Below are positions 8,881 to 16,846 of a stretch of 37,511 nucleotides of DNA, in pieces. The notes below the pieces were generated by a model that saw only the letters and a program-made list of their open reading frames with translations, ran no database searches and was not told the origin of the DNA. Position numbers and translations under genes: made by a program. The stretch is from Tessaracoccus sp. OH4464_COT-324 (GTDB lineage: Bacteria; Actinomycetota; Actinomycetes; Propionibacteriales; Propionibacteriaceae). Location of the stretch: positions 1 through 37,511 of the forward strand of contig NZ_RQYZ01000023.1 in the NCBI RefSeq assembly GCF_003932855.1, written 5' to 3'. Numbering within the stretch: position 1 is the first letter of the stretch; each line of letters starts with the position of its first letter.

Positions 8881-9474
8881 TCAGCTTTTACCCCCTTCCT
8901 TCAACTCGACAAGCAGAGCATCCATTAGGCCCCCAACTTCCGCCCGGGTAGGGACTCTATTCAGTTCATCCGGGAGGACGGGGATAGTTTCAAGAAAAAG
9001 ATTCAATGCTCGCGCAATGAGACGCTCAAGTTCCCCCTTGCCTAGACGAAAAAACCCATCCTCTATCTCTATAGCAGTAAGGACGTTCGAGTCAGCGTAG
9101 ATAGTAACAATACCGCACGTCAGAGTCTGCGGTTCAGTCGGCTGAACCTTGACATGCTCTTCAGCCTCATCCACCGACTTCTTAACCTCAGCATTTACTG
9201 CCGAAAAAGATCCTCCTTCCTCTAGCTCGGCTAGGAGATTCTTTAAATCTTCTCGGAGATCACTCGCGACCGTCTCCGCAAAGAATAATTCTTGATACGA
9301 GTCCAAGGATCGGTAGAAAGCTTCCACCACGGATGAACTCAGAGAAGCGGAGCCCTCGACAGAGTCGCTCGAACCGCGCAGGATCACAGAGAGAACCCTG
9401 CTTCCGTCAAAAGAGACGCCTACTCTGCCTGAGCTGTCCCAAGCTTCCACGAGTGGGGGCGAGCATCTGCGCAT
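8881..9474 (-). CDS. YbaB/EbfC-like protein preceding the toxin locus (EspL-like?)
   Basis: 197 residues. The N-terminal part (SSGRVGVSFDGSRVLSVILR, then a helix VVEAFYRSLDSYQE) follows the YbaB/EbfC pattern of a short beta hairpin with a VxVxxDGxxxxLxL core and a following helix. A Glu-rich helical middle and a C-terminal domain follow. A strong Shine-Dalgarno (GAAAGGAGGG at 9481-9490, six bases before the ATG) fixes the start. The gene opens the A/T-richer island and reads towards the helical partner and toxin genes, with about 150 bases between. EspL of mycobacterial ESX-1 belongs to the YbaB-like family, so a role as effector partner or chaperone is plausible. A DNA-binding role is the alternative. 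Domain assignment is by pattern only. Confidence 0.55.
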   Translation of the reverse strand: MRRCSPPLVEAWDSSGRVGVSFDGSRVLSVILRGSSDSVEGSASLSSSVVEAFYRSLDSYQELFFAETVASDLREDLKNLLAELEEGGSFSAVNAEVKKSVDEAEEHVKVQPTEPQTLTCGIVTIYADSNVLTAIEIEDGFFRLGKGELERLIARALNLFLETIPVLPDELNRVPTRAEVGGLMDALLVELKEGGKS

Positions 9475-9593
9475 CGTGTCCCCTCCTTTCGTGACTGATC
9501 CTAGCAGCCAATACGTGCAACACAGGACTTTTCGTCACAAGCCTCACTGTTCCCAGCAAAGCAGCAAGTCCCCAACCAGCCCGGCAGCCTCCT

Positions 9594-11303
9594 CTACTCG
9601 GCGCGGGCCAGGTTGGTGACCAGGCCGAGCAGCACCAGCCCGGCGGCCGGGAAGAACACTGCCCACGGAGCCTGCTCCATGTGGCTGACGGAGTCAACCA
9701 ACAGCTTCCCCCACTCCGGGGAATCGTGGCCCGCGCCGAGACCCAGGAAACCGAGCCCGGTCAACGCCAACGCCAGATGCGGCAGCCGCACCAGCGCATG
9801 GCCGAAAACCGGCCGGAACACGCTCGGCAGAATGTGCCGGCGCGTGATCCACCAGCGCGACGCCCCCGAGGTGATCGCCGCCTGGTGAAAGCCCGCCGCC
9901 CGTGCCTCTGCCGCGAGGGTGCGCGCGTGCACGGCCAGCGGAATCCAGCCGACGAGGCAGATCGCCAGCCAGGCGCTCGACATTCCCGGCCCGAGAACCG
10001 CGGCCAGCACCACGCCGAGAAACACCGACGGCACCGCGTTGAGGATGTCGGCGATCCCGGCGGAGCCCCTGCGCGACGCGAGACCGACGAGCAGACCGAT
10101 CGCCAGGCAGATGGCGGTGAGCGCCACGGCGGACCCGATGGTCAGCCACGCGCCCTGCCCCACCCGCGACCACACGTCGCGCCCCACATGATCGGTGCCG
10201 AGCGGGTGCGCCCAGGAGGGACCCTGGTGCCGCGACAGCGGATCGACCGCGTTGCCACGCAGCCAGCCGCCGACGACAAGCAGCGCGAGCAGCGCGACGC
10301 TGAGCCACCACCCCCAGCCCCGCCGCACGGTGCTGATGTGGCGCACCATCGTCGCCCCCTGGCCTGCGCCCAACGCCGGGGCCATCAGCCAGTGGTGGAG
10401 CAGGTTGCCGACGGCCCCCACTGCCGCGCCCAGCACCACCAGCACGGCCATCGCCGCCTGCACGACGGGCACGTCCTGCGCCAGGGCGGCGTTCAGTGCG
10501 GTGCGGCCCAGGCCCGGGATCGCGAACGTGTCCTCCACCACCACGGAGGCCCCGACGATGCCCGCCAGCAGCAGGAGCACCTGCGGTAGCACGACGGCGA
10601 GCGCACGTCGCGCCACCTCCGCCGAGATCCGCATCGGGCGGGCGCCGTTGGCGCGCCAAGTGCGCACCCAGTCCTCCCCCGCGACGGCCGCCACTGCGGT
10701 CATCAGCACCCTGAGCAGCACCCCAACGGAGGCTACGGCGATGGCCGCCACCGGCAGCACGGCGTGCTGGCTGCTGCGCCAACCCGTGGCCGGAAACCAC
10801 TGAAGCCGGACGGCGAACACGTAGGCCAGGAGAACGGCCAGCACGAACTCGGGCAGCGCGGCGAGCGTCGCGGATACCGCCCGCAGCACCCGCGACGTGC
10901 CCGGCCGTCCGCGCCCAACGCCGGCGATCATCGGTGCCACGAGGAGGAAGCCGAGGGCCAGCGTGGTGGCCGCCGCCATCCCGGACAGGTTGAGGGAAAC
11001 CAGCAGCGCCGAGCCGACCTTCTCCCCCACCGGTCCTCCGCTGACCCACGACACCCCGAAGTCTCCCTGGCAGGCCTTCACGAGCCAATGCCAGGTGCCG
11101 ATGACGGGATTCTCCGGCAGGTCCAGGCTTTCCCGGATCGCTGCCAGCGCAGCCGGGTCCGCGTCCCGCTCCCGCTGCCGGGCGCGCAACACCGTGCGCG
11201 CCGGGTCGCTGCCGGTGAACCACGGCAGCGCCCCCGCGAAGAGCGCGGCGGTGAGGAATGCCCCAGCCAACAGCAGGGCGGAACGCAGACTCGATCTGTT
11301 CAC
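9594..11303 (-). CDS. Fused DppB-DppC-type ABC transporter permease
   Basis: 569 residues joining both inner-membrane permeases of a peptide/nickel-type importer. The first half (about 1-300) has the DppB layout, with a large periplasmic segment and the motif EDWVRTWRANGARPMRI before further membrane helices and VVVEDTFAIPGLGRTALNAA. The second half (about 320-569) has the DppC hallmarks HPLGTDHVGRDVWSRV and the coupling loop EARAAGFHQAAITSGASRWW, ending at GLGFLGLGAG. Most relatives encode these as two proteins. The start is GTG at 11303, only eight bases after the stop of the binding-protein gene and without a clear ribosome-binding site, so translation is probably coupled. It is the last gene of a five-gene operon headed by a cobalamin riboswitch. 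The substrate is inferred to be cobalt (possibly chelated) or a corrinoid. Confidence 0.9.
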   Translation of the reverse strand: MNRSSLRSALLLAGAFLTAALFAGALPWFTGSDPARTVLRARQRERDADPAALAAIRESLDLPENPVIGTWHWLVKACQGDFGVSWVSGGPVGEKVGSALLVSLNLSGMAAATTLALGFLLVAPMIAGVGRGRPGTSRVLRAVSATLAALPEFVLAVLLAYVFAVRLQWFPATGWRSSQHAVLPVAAIAVASVGVLLRVLMTAVAAVAGEDWVRTWRANGARPMRISAEVARRALAVVLPQVLLLLAGIVGASVVVEDTFAIPGLGRTALNAALAQDVPVVQAAMAVLVVLGAAVGAVGNLLHHWLMAPALGAGQGATMVRHISTVRRGWGWWLSVALLALLVVGGWLRGNAVDPLSRHQGPSWAHPLGTDHVGRDVWSRVGQGAWLTIGSAVALTAICLAIGLLVGLASRRGSAGIADILNAVPSVFLGVVLAAVLGPGMSSAWLAICLVGWIPLAVHARTLAAEARAAGFHQAAITSGASRWWITRRHILPSVFRPVFGHALVRLPHLALALTGLGFLGLGAGHDSPEWGKLLVDSVSHMEQAPWAVFFPAAGLVLLGLVTNLARAE

Positions 11304-11311
11304 GGGTCAGT

Positions 11312-12850
11312 TCACTTTTTCTTGACAGTATTCTCGGTGATCATCTTCCATTCCAGCGGGTCCTGCGCCAGGCCGGAGAGTTCGTTAACGCGCGCGATGC
11401 GCACGTGCTCGTGCACCACCGGGATGTAGGCGCCGCCGCCGAGGATCAGCGCCTCCGCTTGCACGGCGGCCGCCCGGCGCGCGGCCATGTCGGACTCGGT
11501 GGAGACATCTTCGACGATCTTGTCCACCGCCGGGTCGCACAGGAACGAGAGGTTGTATCCGCCCTCGCAGGTGAAGTCGAGCTGAATGATGCTCAGCGGA
11601 TCGTTGGCCTTGGACATGTACATGCGTGACAGCAGCACCATGTCGAACTTGCCGGCCATGATGTCCCCCTCCATAACCGAGTATTCCTTCACCACGGGGG
11701 TGTCGACGGTGAACCCGGCCTTGCGCAGCTGATCCGCGATGACGGTGACGGTCTCGGGCAGCTCCGGGCGGTCGGAGTAGGTGGCGATGGTGATCTTGGC
11801 GCCTGCGGGGTCCTTCGCTTCTGCGTAGGTGGGCGCTGAGCGGTTCTTGCTCCACTCCAGGTCGCCGCGGAAGATGCCCTGGGCAGGGTCGGCGTGCGAC
11901 GCGAAAATGGTCTTCGCGATCACATCGCCGTCGATCGCCTTGGCGGCGGCGACGCGCAGCCCGGCGTCGGCAAACGGCCCGGATTTGGTGTTCAGATAGA
12001 GGCCCGACGTGCGCGGAATCAGCCGCGATTCGACGGTGAAGCCGTTCATGTTGGGCAGCTGCGCGATCGGTACGTTCTGGAAGACGTCCAGTTCGCCGGC
12101 GCGCATCGCGTTCACCCGGGCTTCGGCCTTCGGGATGAACTGGACGTCGAGCCCGGAGGATTTCGGCGCGCCCCGCCAGTAGTCAGCGTTGGCTTCGAGG
12201 GTGGCGTGGGTGGTGCCGTCGAGCTTGGTCAGCTTGAACGGTCCGGTACCTGCCTCGATGGGGTTGGGTTTGTTCTTGTCCGCCTGGTAAGCCTTGGGCG
12301 CGAGGATCACCATGTCGGGGTTCGCGAAGCGCATGATGAGGATCGGATCCGGTTTCGCGGATTTCACCAGCACGACGTCCTCGCCCTCGGCGGTGATGCT
12401 CAGTTCGCGCCCGGAGACGGTGCTGGGGGCTGGGTTGGCGGTGAGGGCAGCGTTCAGGCTGGCCGCGACGGTGGTGGCGTTCACCGGGGTGCCGTCGTGG
12501 AATTTGGTGTCGGATCGGAGCGTGAACTTAGCCGTCATCTCGTCGACCATCTCAAACTTTCGGGCCAGCTCAGGCTGCACCCAGCCCTGGGGATCGATGT
12601 GGATGAGCGCCTCCGAGACCCCGAGCCGCATGAGGCTGGAGGCGTCGTCGGTGTACGGGGACAGGTCGGCGACGGGCGCGAAGTTGAGCGCCACCCGCAG
12701 CCGGGTGCTGTCGGCCGCAGGTGCGGAGGACTCCCCGCTCGCCGAGGCGGATGAGTTGCTGTCCTGGTCGCCCGTCACCACACAGCCTGTGGCCAGGGTG
12801 AGCACGGCGGTTCCTGCGGCCAGGAGGCCGAGGAGTCTGCGTCGTTTCAT
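11312..12850 (-). CDS. Family 5 extracellular solute-binding lipoprotein
   Basis: 512 residues. A basic start (MKRRR), a hydrophobic run and the lipobox ATGC (Cys23) show a lipoprotein, followed by a Ser/Ala-rich linker. The mature part has the SBP_bac_5 (DppA/NikA/OppA) layout, including a segment like DSTRLRVALNFAPVADLSPY near the mature start, the motif KFTLRSDTKFHDGTPVNA, and GTGPFKLTKLDG with later YLNTKSGPFADAGLRVAAAKAID. It would capture the ligand outside the cell and deliver it to the fused permease. The ATG overlaps the stop of the MFS gene (ATGA). Placement under a cobalamin riboswitch favours cobalt, a cobalt chelate or a corrinoid as ligand. The protein family alone cannot distinguish these from peptides or nickel. 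Confidence 0.9.
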   Translation of the reverse strand: MKRRRLLGLLAAGTAVLTLATGCVVTGDQDSNSSASASGESSAPAADSTRLRVALNFAPVADLSPYTDDASSLMRLGVSEALIHIDPQGWVQPELARKFEMVDEMTAKFTLRSDTKFHDGTPVNATTVAASLNAALTANPAPSTVSGRELSITAEGEDVVLVKSAKPDPILIMRFANPDMVILAPKAYQADKNKPNPIEAGTGPFKLTKLDGTTHATLEANADYWRGAPKSSGLDVQFIPKAEARVNAMRAGELDVFQNVPIAQLPNMNGFTVESRLIPRTSGLYLNTKSGPFADAGLRVAAAKAIDGDVIAKTIFASHADPAQGIFRGDLEWSKNRSAPTYAEAKDPAGAKITIATYSDRPELPETVTVIADQLRKAGFTVDTPVVKEYSVMEGDIMAGKFDMVLLSRMYMSKANDPLSIIQLDFTCEGGYNLSFLCDPAVDKIVEDVSTESDMAARRAAAVQAEALILGGGAYIPVVHEHVRIARVNELSGLAQDPLEWKMITENTVKKK

Positions 12851-14124
12851 CGTTTTCCTTTCGTTGGAGTCGGTTCGGAGCGTCGTCGACAGAATGCGAC
12901 AACGCCGAGTGTGGAGGCGGCAGACACCGCTGCCAGAGCAAGCCAGGGAACGGGCGCCAGGCCCGACGGTTCAGCAGACAGCGGCAGGATGAATCCGATG
13001 GCGGTGCTGCCGACGAGCACTGCGGCCCCGCCGATGGAGGCGAGCATTCCCAAGTACGTGCCCATCCGTTGCCCACCCGCGAGGTCAGCCACGGCGGCTC
13101 GCGCCGCAGGCAGCACGAGTATCTGGCCAAGATGAAGCCCGACGACGAAGAGCGCTGAGGGCAGGTAGGAAAGCACCCCGGGCAGGGGTGTGAAGGGCGC
13201 GAAGCCGGCGACCCCAAGGAACCCCAGGGTGATCAGCGCGTAGCCCCAGCCCAGTACCCGGGAGATCCGCCAGCGCGCGACGGCGCGCGAGATGGGCAAT
13301 TGCAGCACGAGAACGACAATGGCCGCCAGCGCGAACAACCAGGTGATATTGGCGCTGGGGGCGCCGATGCGTTCCAGCTCCACCGGGATGGCGAGGTAGA
13401 GCTGGTTGTAACTCAACAGGTAGGTGCAGTGGATGAGAGCAAACAGCAGAAAGTGTCGGTTGGCGAGCACGTCCCGCAGGGAGGAGCCCACCCGGCTGGG
13501 GGCGCTGGCTCGGGCCTCAGCCGGCAGCCAGCGGAGCTGGGCCAGCAGGATCACACCAAACACCCCGGCGGCGACGAAGCAGGTCGCTTCGAAGGGCACG
13601 ACGAGCAAAATCCCGCCCAGCAGAGGACCGACGATAGTGCCCATTTTGGCGGCCATCACCTCCAGCCCAATGACTTCAGTTCGTCGCGGGCCTCCCTTGG
13701 CCTCCAGTTCGCCAGCCCACACGGTCAGGGCGGATTCCACCGCCGGAGAGAAGAGGGCAGCCGCAAAACCGATGAGTGCCACGCCCAGCGTGACAGACCA
13801 AGGGTCACGCGCCAAACCAAGACCGACGAAACCCGCGATGCGCACGGCCACTCCGATGAGGATGATCTGCTTGACGCCGAAGCGGTCGGCCAGCGCCCCG
13901 CCCAAAAAGAACAACCCCTGCTGGCAGAAGGTGCGCAGGCCCAAGATCAGCCCAACAGCCCAGCCGGCCAAGGCCAGGTCCTGAGCGAGGTGGGCAGCGA
14001 GGAACGGCACCACCAGGTAGAAGCCGACGTTAAACGCGAACTGGGTGACGACCAGTAGACGCAAGGCTGCCGGCAGTCGCCTCAGCAGGGCAATGGGGTT
14101 ACCTCTCCCGGGTCGTTTCAGCAT
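12847..14124 (-). CDS. MFS transporter embedded in the ABC importer operon
   Basis: 425 residues with about 12 hydrophobic segments. The loop 2-3 region GLRTFCQQGLFFLGGALADRFGVKQII is the MFS GGxLADRxG motif. It starts one base after the stop of the upstream ATPase gene and its stop overlaps the start of the binding-protein gene, so it belongs to the same transcript. Its closest organisational parallel is CntE, the staphylopine exporter of Staphylococcus aureus, which is encoded with a nickel/peptide-type ABC importer (CntABCDF). That suggests export of a small chelator which the ABC system takes back with metal. No chelator-synthesis gene (CntK, CntL or CntM-like) is in the window, so the export role is inference. 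Efflux or uptake of another compound remains possible. Confidence 0.88.
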   Translation of the reverse strand: MLKRPGRGNPIALLRRLPAALRLLVVTQFAFNVGFYLVVPFLAAHLAQDLALAGWAVGLILGLRTFCQQGLFFLGGALADRFGVKQIILIGVAVRIAGFVGLGLARDPWSVTLGVALIGFAAALFSPAVESALTVWAGELEAKGGPRRTEVIGLEVMAAKMGTIVGPLLGGILLVVPFEATCFVAAGVFGVILLAQLRWLPAEARASAPSRVGSSLRDVLANRHFLLFALIHCTYLLSYNQLYLAIPVELERIGAPSANITWLFALAAIVVLVLQLPISRAVARWRISRVLGWGYALITLGFLGVAGFAPFTPLPGVLSYLPSALFVVGLHLGQILVLPAARAAVADLAGGQRMGTYLGMLASIGGAAVLVGSTAIGFILPLSAEPSGLAPVPWLALAAVSAASTLGVVAFCRRRSEPTPTKGKR

Positions 14125-14125
14125 G

Positions 14126-14911
14126 TCACGCCCCCGGTTGGGCGGGGACCGCGCCCACCAGTGCCCGCGTCTCGGCTGCTTGCGGCGACTCGAAGAGCGC
14201 GGGAATCGGGCCGGACTCGACGACCCGCCCCTGGCTCATCACCAGCACCGAGTCGCAGAGATAACACACGGCCCCCAGGTCGTGGGAGATGAAGATGAGC
14301 CCCACCTGCTCGGCCTCGCAAATGTCCCGCAGGGTGGTCATCACCTGGAGCCGAACCAACGCATCCAGGGCGCTCACCGCCTCGTCGGCGACGATGACGG
14401 CGGGCGACGGCGCGAGGGCCCGGGCGATCGCGACGCGCTGCCGCTGCCCGCCGGAGAGTTCTCCCGGGCGCCGGTCGGCGAGCGACCGGTCGAGCCCCAC
14501 CGCGTCGAGGCATTCGAGCACCCGCGACGTGTGGTCGCCTCCGATGCCGAGGCAGTGCAGCGGTTCCCGGACGCAGTCGCGGATGCGCAGGTGTGGGTTG
14601 AGCGAGCTGGACGGGTCCTGCGGCACGAACTGCACCTGTCGCCTAAACCAGGTGAGGTCCGCGCCCACCTGAACCGGGCGGCCGTCGAAGGAAACCTGCC
14701 CGGTGTCCGGGGTCTCCAGCCCGAGAAGGAGCCTCATCAGGGTGGATTTCCCGGAGCCGGATTCGCCGACGATGCCGAGGCGCTGCCCGGCGCGCAGGCG
14801 CAGGCTGATGCCGTCCACGGCGCGCACGTCGGGCGTTTTTCGCAGGGCCGCGAGCAGGCCGGGAACGCGGTAGGTGCGGCTGACGTCGCTCGCCGACAGC
14901 AGTGCGGTCAT
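14126..14911 (-). CDS. ABC transporter ATPase, DppF/NikE type
   Basis: 261 residues. Walker A GESGSGKS lies at 49-56, the Q-loop region reads FVPQDPSSSLNPHLRI, the signature is LSGGQRQRVAIARAL, Walker B is VIVADEAVSALD and the H-loop is FISHDLGAV. The SSLNP motif and the short extension before Walker A are typical of the second ATPase of peptide/nickel importers. The ATG overlaps the stop of the first ATPase gene (ATGA), and the MFS gene follows after one base. It hydrolyses ATP with the first ATPase as a heterodimer to drive uptake through the fused permease. Confidence 0.92.
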   Translation of the reverse strand: MTALLSASDVSRTYRVPGLLAALRKTPDVRAVDGISLRLRAGQRLGIVGESGSGKSTLMRLLLGLETPDTGQVSFDGRPVQVGADLTWFRRQVQFVPQDPSSSLNPHLRIRDCVREPLHCLGIGGDHTSRVLECLDAVGLDRSLADRRPGELSGGQRQRVAIARALAPSPAVIVADEAVSALDALVRLQVMTTLRDICEAEQVGLIFISHDLGAVCYLCDSVLVMSQGRVVESGPIPALFESPQAAETRALVGAVPAQPGA

Positions 14912-15723
14912 GTCAGCCCTTTCGTGAGGCGTTGCAGGGAGGCGCAGGCCGCGGGCAGCGCGGTCGCCGAACTGGCTCGGAGGAGATCGCAGACGTACTC
15001 GTGCGGCGGGTCGTCGACGATGGCTGTGGTTGGGCCGTCGGCCACTTTGACGCCGCGGCGAAGCACGACGAGGCGGCTACACAGCAGCGCGGCCACCGCT
15101 ATGTCGTGGGTGATGAACATCAAGGCGGTAGCTGCGCTGAGCCCGGCGAGGACTTCCAACACCCCGGCCTGGACGGTGGTGTCGAGCGCGGAGGTGGGCT
15201 CGTCGGCGATGAGCAGGGCCGGGTTCGCGGCCAGGGCCAGCGCGATCCCGACGCGCTGGCGTTGGCCGCCGGAAAGCGCGCCCGGGTAGCGTCGGGCGGT
15301 GCTCTTCGGGTCCGGGAGCTGCACCTTGCCCAGCAGTTCCACCGCCTGTCGTCGCGCCTCGGGCGCAGATATTCCTTTGGCACGTAGCGGCTCGGCCACC
15401 TGATCGCCGACGGTGACCAGCGGGTTCAGCGCGGTCCTGGGGTCTTGGGCCACCAGACCGACGGCTTGGCCGCGCAGCCGGCGCAGCCGCTTTTCGGGTA
15501 GCCCGACGATCTCGACGCCCTGGAGCTGGACGGAGCCGGTGACGGTGGCGGTGACGGGGAGGAGCCCGAGCAGCGCGGAGGCGGTCATGGATTTCCCGGA
15601 CCCGGACTCACCGATGATCCCCACGCGCTCGCCGGGGTTGATGGTGAGGCACAACGAATCGAGCGCGGTCACGTCGCCGAACCGCACGGTCAGGTCACAC
15701 ACCTGGGCCACTGGGGTGGTCAA
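14908..15723 (-). CDS. ABC transporter ATPase, DppD/NikD type, first gene of the riboswitch operon
   Basis: 271 residues from a TTG start at 15723. Walker A GESGSGKS lies at 38-45, then AQDPRTALNPLVTVG, signature LSGGQRQRVGIALAL, Walker B LLIADEPTSALD and H-loop FITHDIAVA. The frame is open back to 15807, but that upstream part lies inside the cobalamin riboswitch. The strong ribosome-binding site GGAAGGAG (15728-15735) stands four bases from the TTG, so TTG is chosen. The conserved domain also begins right there (VAQVCDLTVRFG). It is the first cistron and the direct target of the riboswitch, with the other four genes following by overlap or gaps of one to eight bases. Confidence 0.9.
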   Translation of the reverse strand: MTTPVAQVCDLTVRFGDVTALDSLCLTINPGERVGIIGESGSGKSMTASALLGLLPVTATVTGSVQLQGVEIVGLPEKRLRRLRGQAVGLVAQDPRTALNPLVTVGDQVAEPLRAKGISAPEARRQAVELLGKVQLPDPKSTARRYPGALSGGQRQRVGIALALAANPALLIADEPTSALDTTVQAGVLEVLAGLSAATALMFITHDIAVAALLCSRLVVLRRGVKVADGPTTAIVDDPPHEYVCDLLRASSATALPAACASLQRLTKGLT

Positions 15724-15727
15724 TGCT

Positions 15728-15735
15728 CTCCTTCC
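15728..15735 (-). promoter_or_regulatory. Ribosome-binding site that sets the TTG start of the first ATPase
   Basis: GGAAGGAG on the minus strand lies four bases before the TTG at 15723 and directly abuts the 3' arm of the riboswitch regulatory hairpin (15736-15754). The abutment suggests that forming the hairpin hinders ribosome access. Confidence 0.75.
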
Positions 15736-15869
15736 GGACCATTGCGCGAGGTCCACGAATGACTGCCGGCCAGGTGTTCGGACTCGCGGCCAATGCTGGC
15801 CGCCCACCGTTGCGCGTCAGTCCCGGATTCTGACCGGGTTTCCCTGGGCCCTCGAAAGTGCCGCCGACA
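15736..15869 (-). ncRNA. Cobalamin riboswitch with regulatory hairpin
   Basis: Read on the minus strand, the core has GGGAA, GGTCAGAATCC, CTGACGCGCAACGGT (15806-15844) and a B12 box of the form AGTCCGAACACCTGGCC (within 15764-15785). The order and spacing are those of the cobalamin riboswitch. A closing stem pairs UGUCGGC (15863-15869) with GCCGGCA (15764-15770). A GC-rich P5 hairpin spans 15786-15803. Downstream, GGACC/GGUCC forms a hairpin (15736-15754). The AUUG of the P5 loop can pair with the CAAU of that hairpin loop, the kissing interaction known for this class. The hairpin touches the Shine-Dalgarno of the first ATPase gene, so control is probably at translation initiation, with cobalamin binding shutting the operon down. 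The compact length (about 106 bases for the aptamer) suggests reduced peripheral stems. Confidence 0.9.
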
Positions 15870-15952
15870 TGATGAGTACGAGTCAAACCCTATGCAAACC
15901 CGTCCGAGACACGCAAGGTCTCGCCCGGGGAAGTCCCTTCGGGCTGGGCGCA

Positions 15953-16846
15953 TTAGTAGTAGTACGGGAATCGTGACCAGTCCGGGTCGCGTTTTTCGAG
16001 GAAGGAATCGCGCCCTTCGATGGCCTCGTCGGTCATGTAGGCCAGGCGCGTCGTCTCGCCCGCGAACACCTGCTGGCCGATCAGCCCGTCGTCGATGGCG
16101 TTGAAGGCGAACTTGAGCATCCGCTGCGCCGTCGGAGACTTGCCGCAGACCTTGCGCGCCCACTCCAGGCCCTCGACCTCCAGCTGGTCGTGCGGCACCA
16201 CCTTGTTGACCATCCCCATGCGGTGGGCGTCCTCGGCCGAGTACTCGTCGCCCAGGAAGAAGATCTCGCGCGCGAACTTCTGCCCCACCTGGCGCGCCAG
16301 GTATGCGGAGCCGAAGCCAGCGTCGAAGGAGCCGACGTCGGCGTCGGTCTGCTTGAAACGCGCGTGCTCGCGGCTGGCCAGCGTGAGGTCCGCGACGACG
16401 TGCAGCGAGTGTCCGCCACCCGCCGCCCAGCCGCCCACCAGCGCGATCACCACTTTCGGCATGAACCGAATCAGCCGCTGCACCTCCAGGATGTGCAGGC
16501 GCCCGAGCTTCGCCGGGTCGACATCGGCAGCGGTGTCACCGTCGGCGTACTGGTACCCGGCCTTGCCCCGAATCCGTTGGTCGCCGCCCGAGCAGAAAGC
16601 CCACCCGCCGTCGCGGGGGCTGGGGCCGTTGCCGGTCAGGAGCACGCACCCCACGTCGGACGACTGCCGTGCGTGATCGAGCGCCCGGTACAGCTCGTCG
16701 ACGGTGTGTGGGCGGAAGGCGTTGCGCACTTCCGGGCGGTCGAACGCGATCCGCACCGCCGGCACTTTCTTGGCACGGTGGTAGGTGATGTCGGTGAAGT
16801 CGAAGCCGGCTACCGGCTCCCAAAGCTCGGGCTTGAACGGGTTCAT
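15953..16846 (-). CDS. menB: 1,4-dihydroxy-2-naphthoyl-CoA synthase
   Basis: 297 residues of the crotonase superfamily. It closes the second ring in menaquinone synthesis, converting o-succinylbenzoyl-CoA to 1,4-dihydroxy-2-naphthoyl-CoA. Diagnostic parts are RPEVRNAFRPHTVDEL, the oxyanion-region GWAFCSGGDQRIRG, VGGWAAGGGHSLHVVADLTLAS, TDADVGSFDAGFGSAYLAR and the tail EKRDPDWSRFPYYY, all characteristic of MenB rather than of fatty-acid enoyl hydratases. The ATG at 16846 overlaps the stop of the glycerophosphodiesterase gene (ATGA), so the two form an operon. No other men gene is visible here. Confidence 0.97.
   Translation of the reverse strand: MNPFKPELWEPVAGFDFTDITYHRAKKVPAVRIAFDRPEVRNAFRPHTVDELYRALDHARQSSDVGCVLLTGNGPSPRDGGWAFCSGGDQRIRGKAGYQYADGDTAADVDPAKLGRLHILEVQRLIRFMPKVVIALVGGWAAGGGHSLHVVADLTLASREHARFKQTDADVGSFDAGFGSAYLARQVGQKFAREIFFLGDEYSAEDAHRMGMVNKVVPHDQLEVEGLEWARKVCGKSPTAQRMLKFAFNAIDDGLIGQQVFAGETTRLAYMTDEAIEGRDSFLEKRDPDWSRFPYYY

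Noticed and set aside
9694-11223. 509-codon alternative minus-strand frame inside the permease gene
   Set aside because: Gly/Ala/Arg-rich out-of-frame reading; the permease frame holds membrane helices and permease motifs.
14045-15289. 414-codon plus-strand open frame across the ATPase genes
   Set aside because: Shadow frame; both minus-strand ATPases show full ABC motif sets.
15921-15950. Hairpin-like CGCCC/GGGCG repeat after menB as a terminator
   Set aside because: Short stem with a large irregular loop and no T-tract; not convincing enough to annotate.
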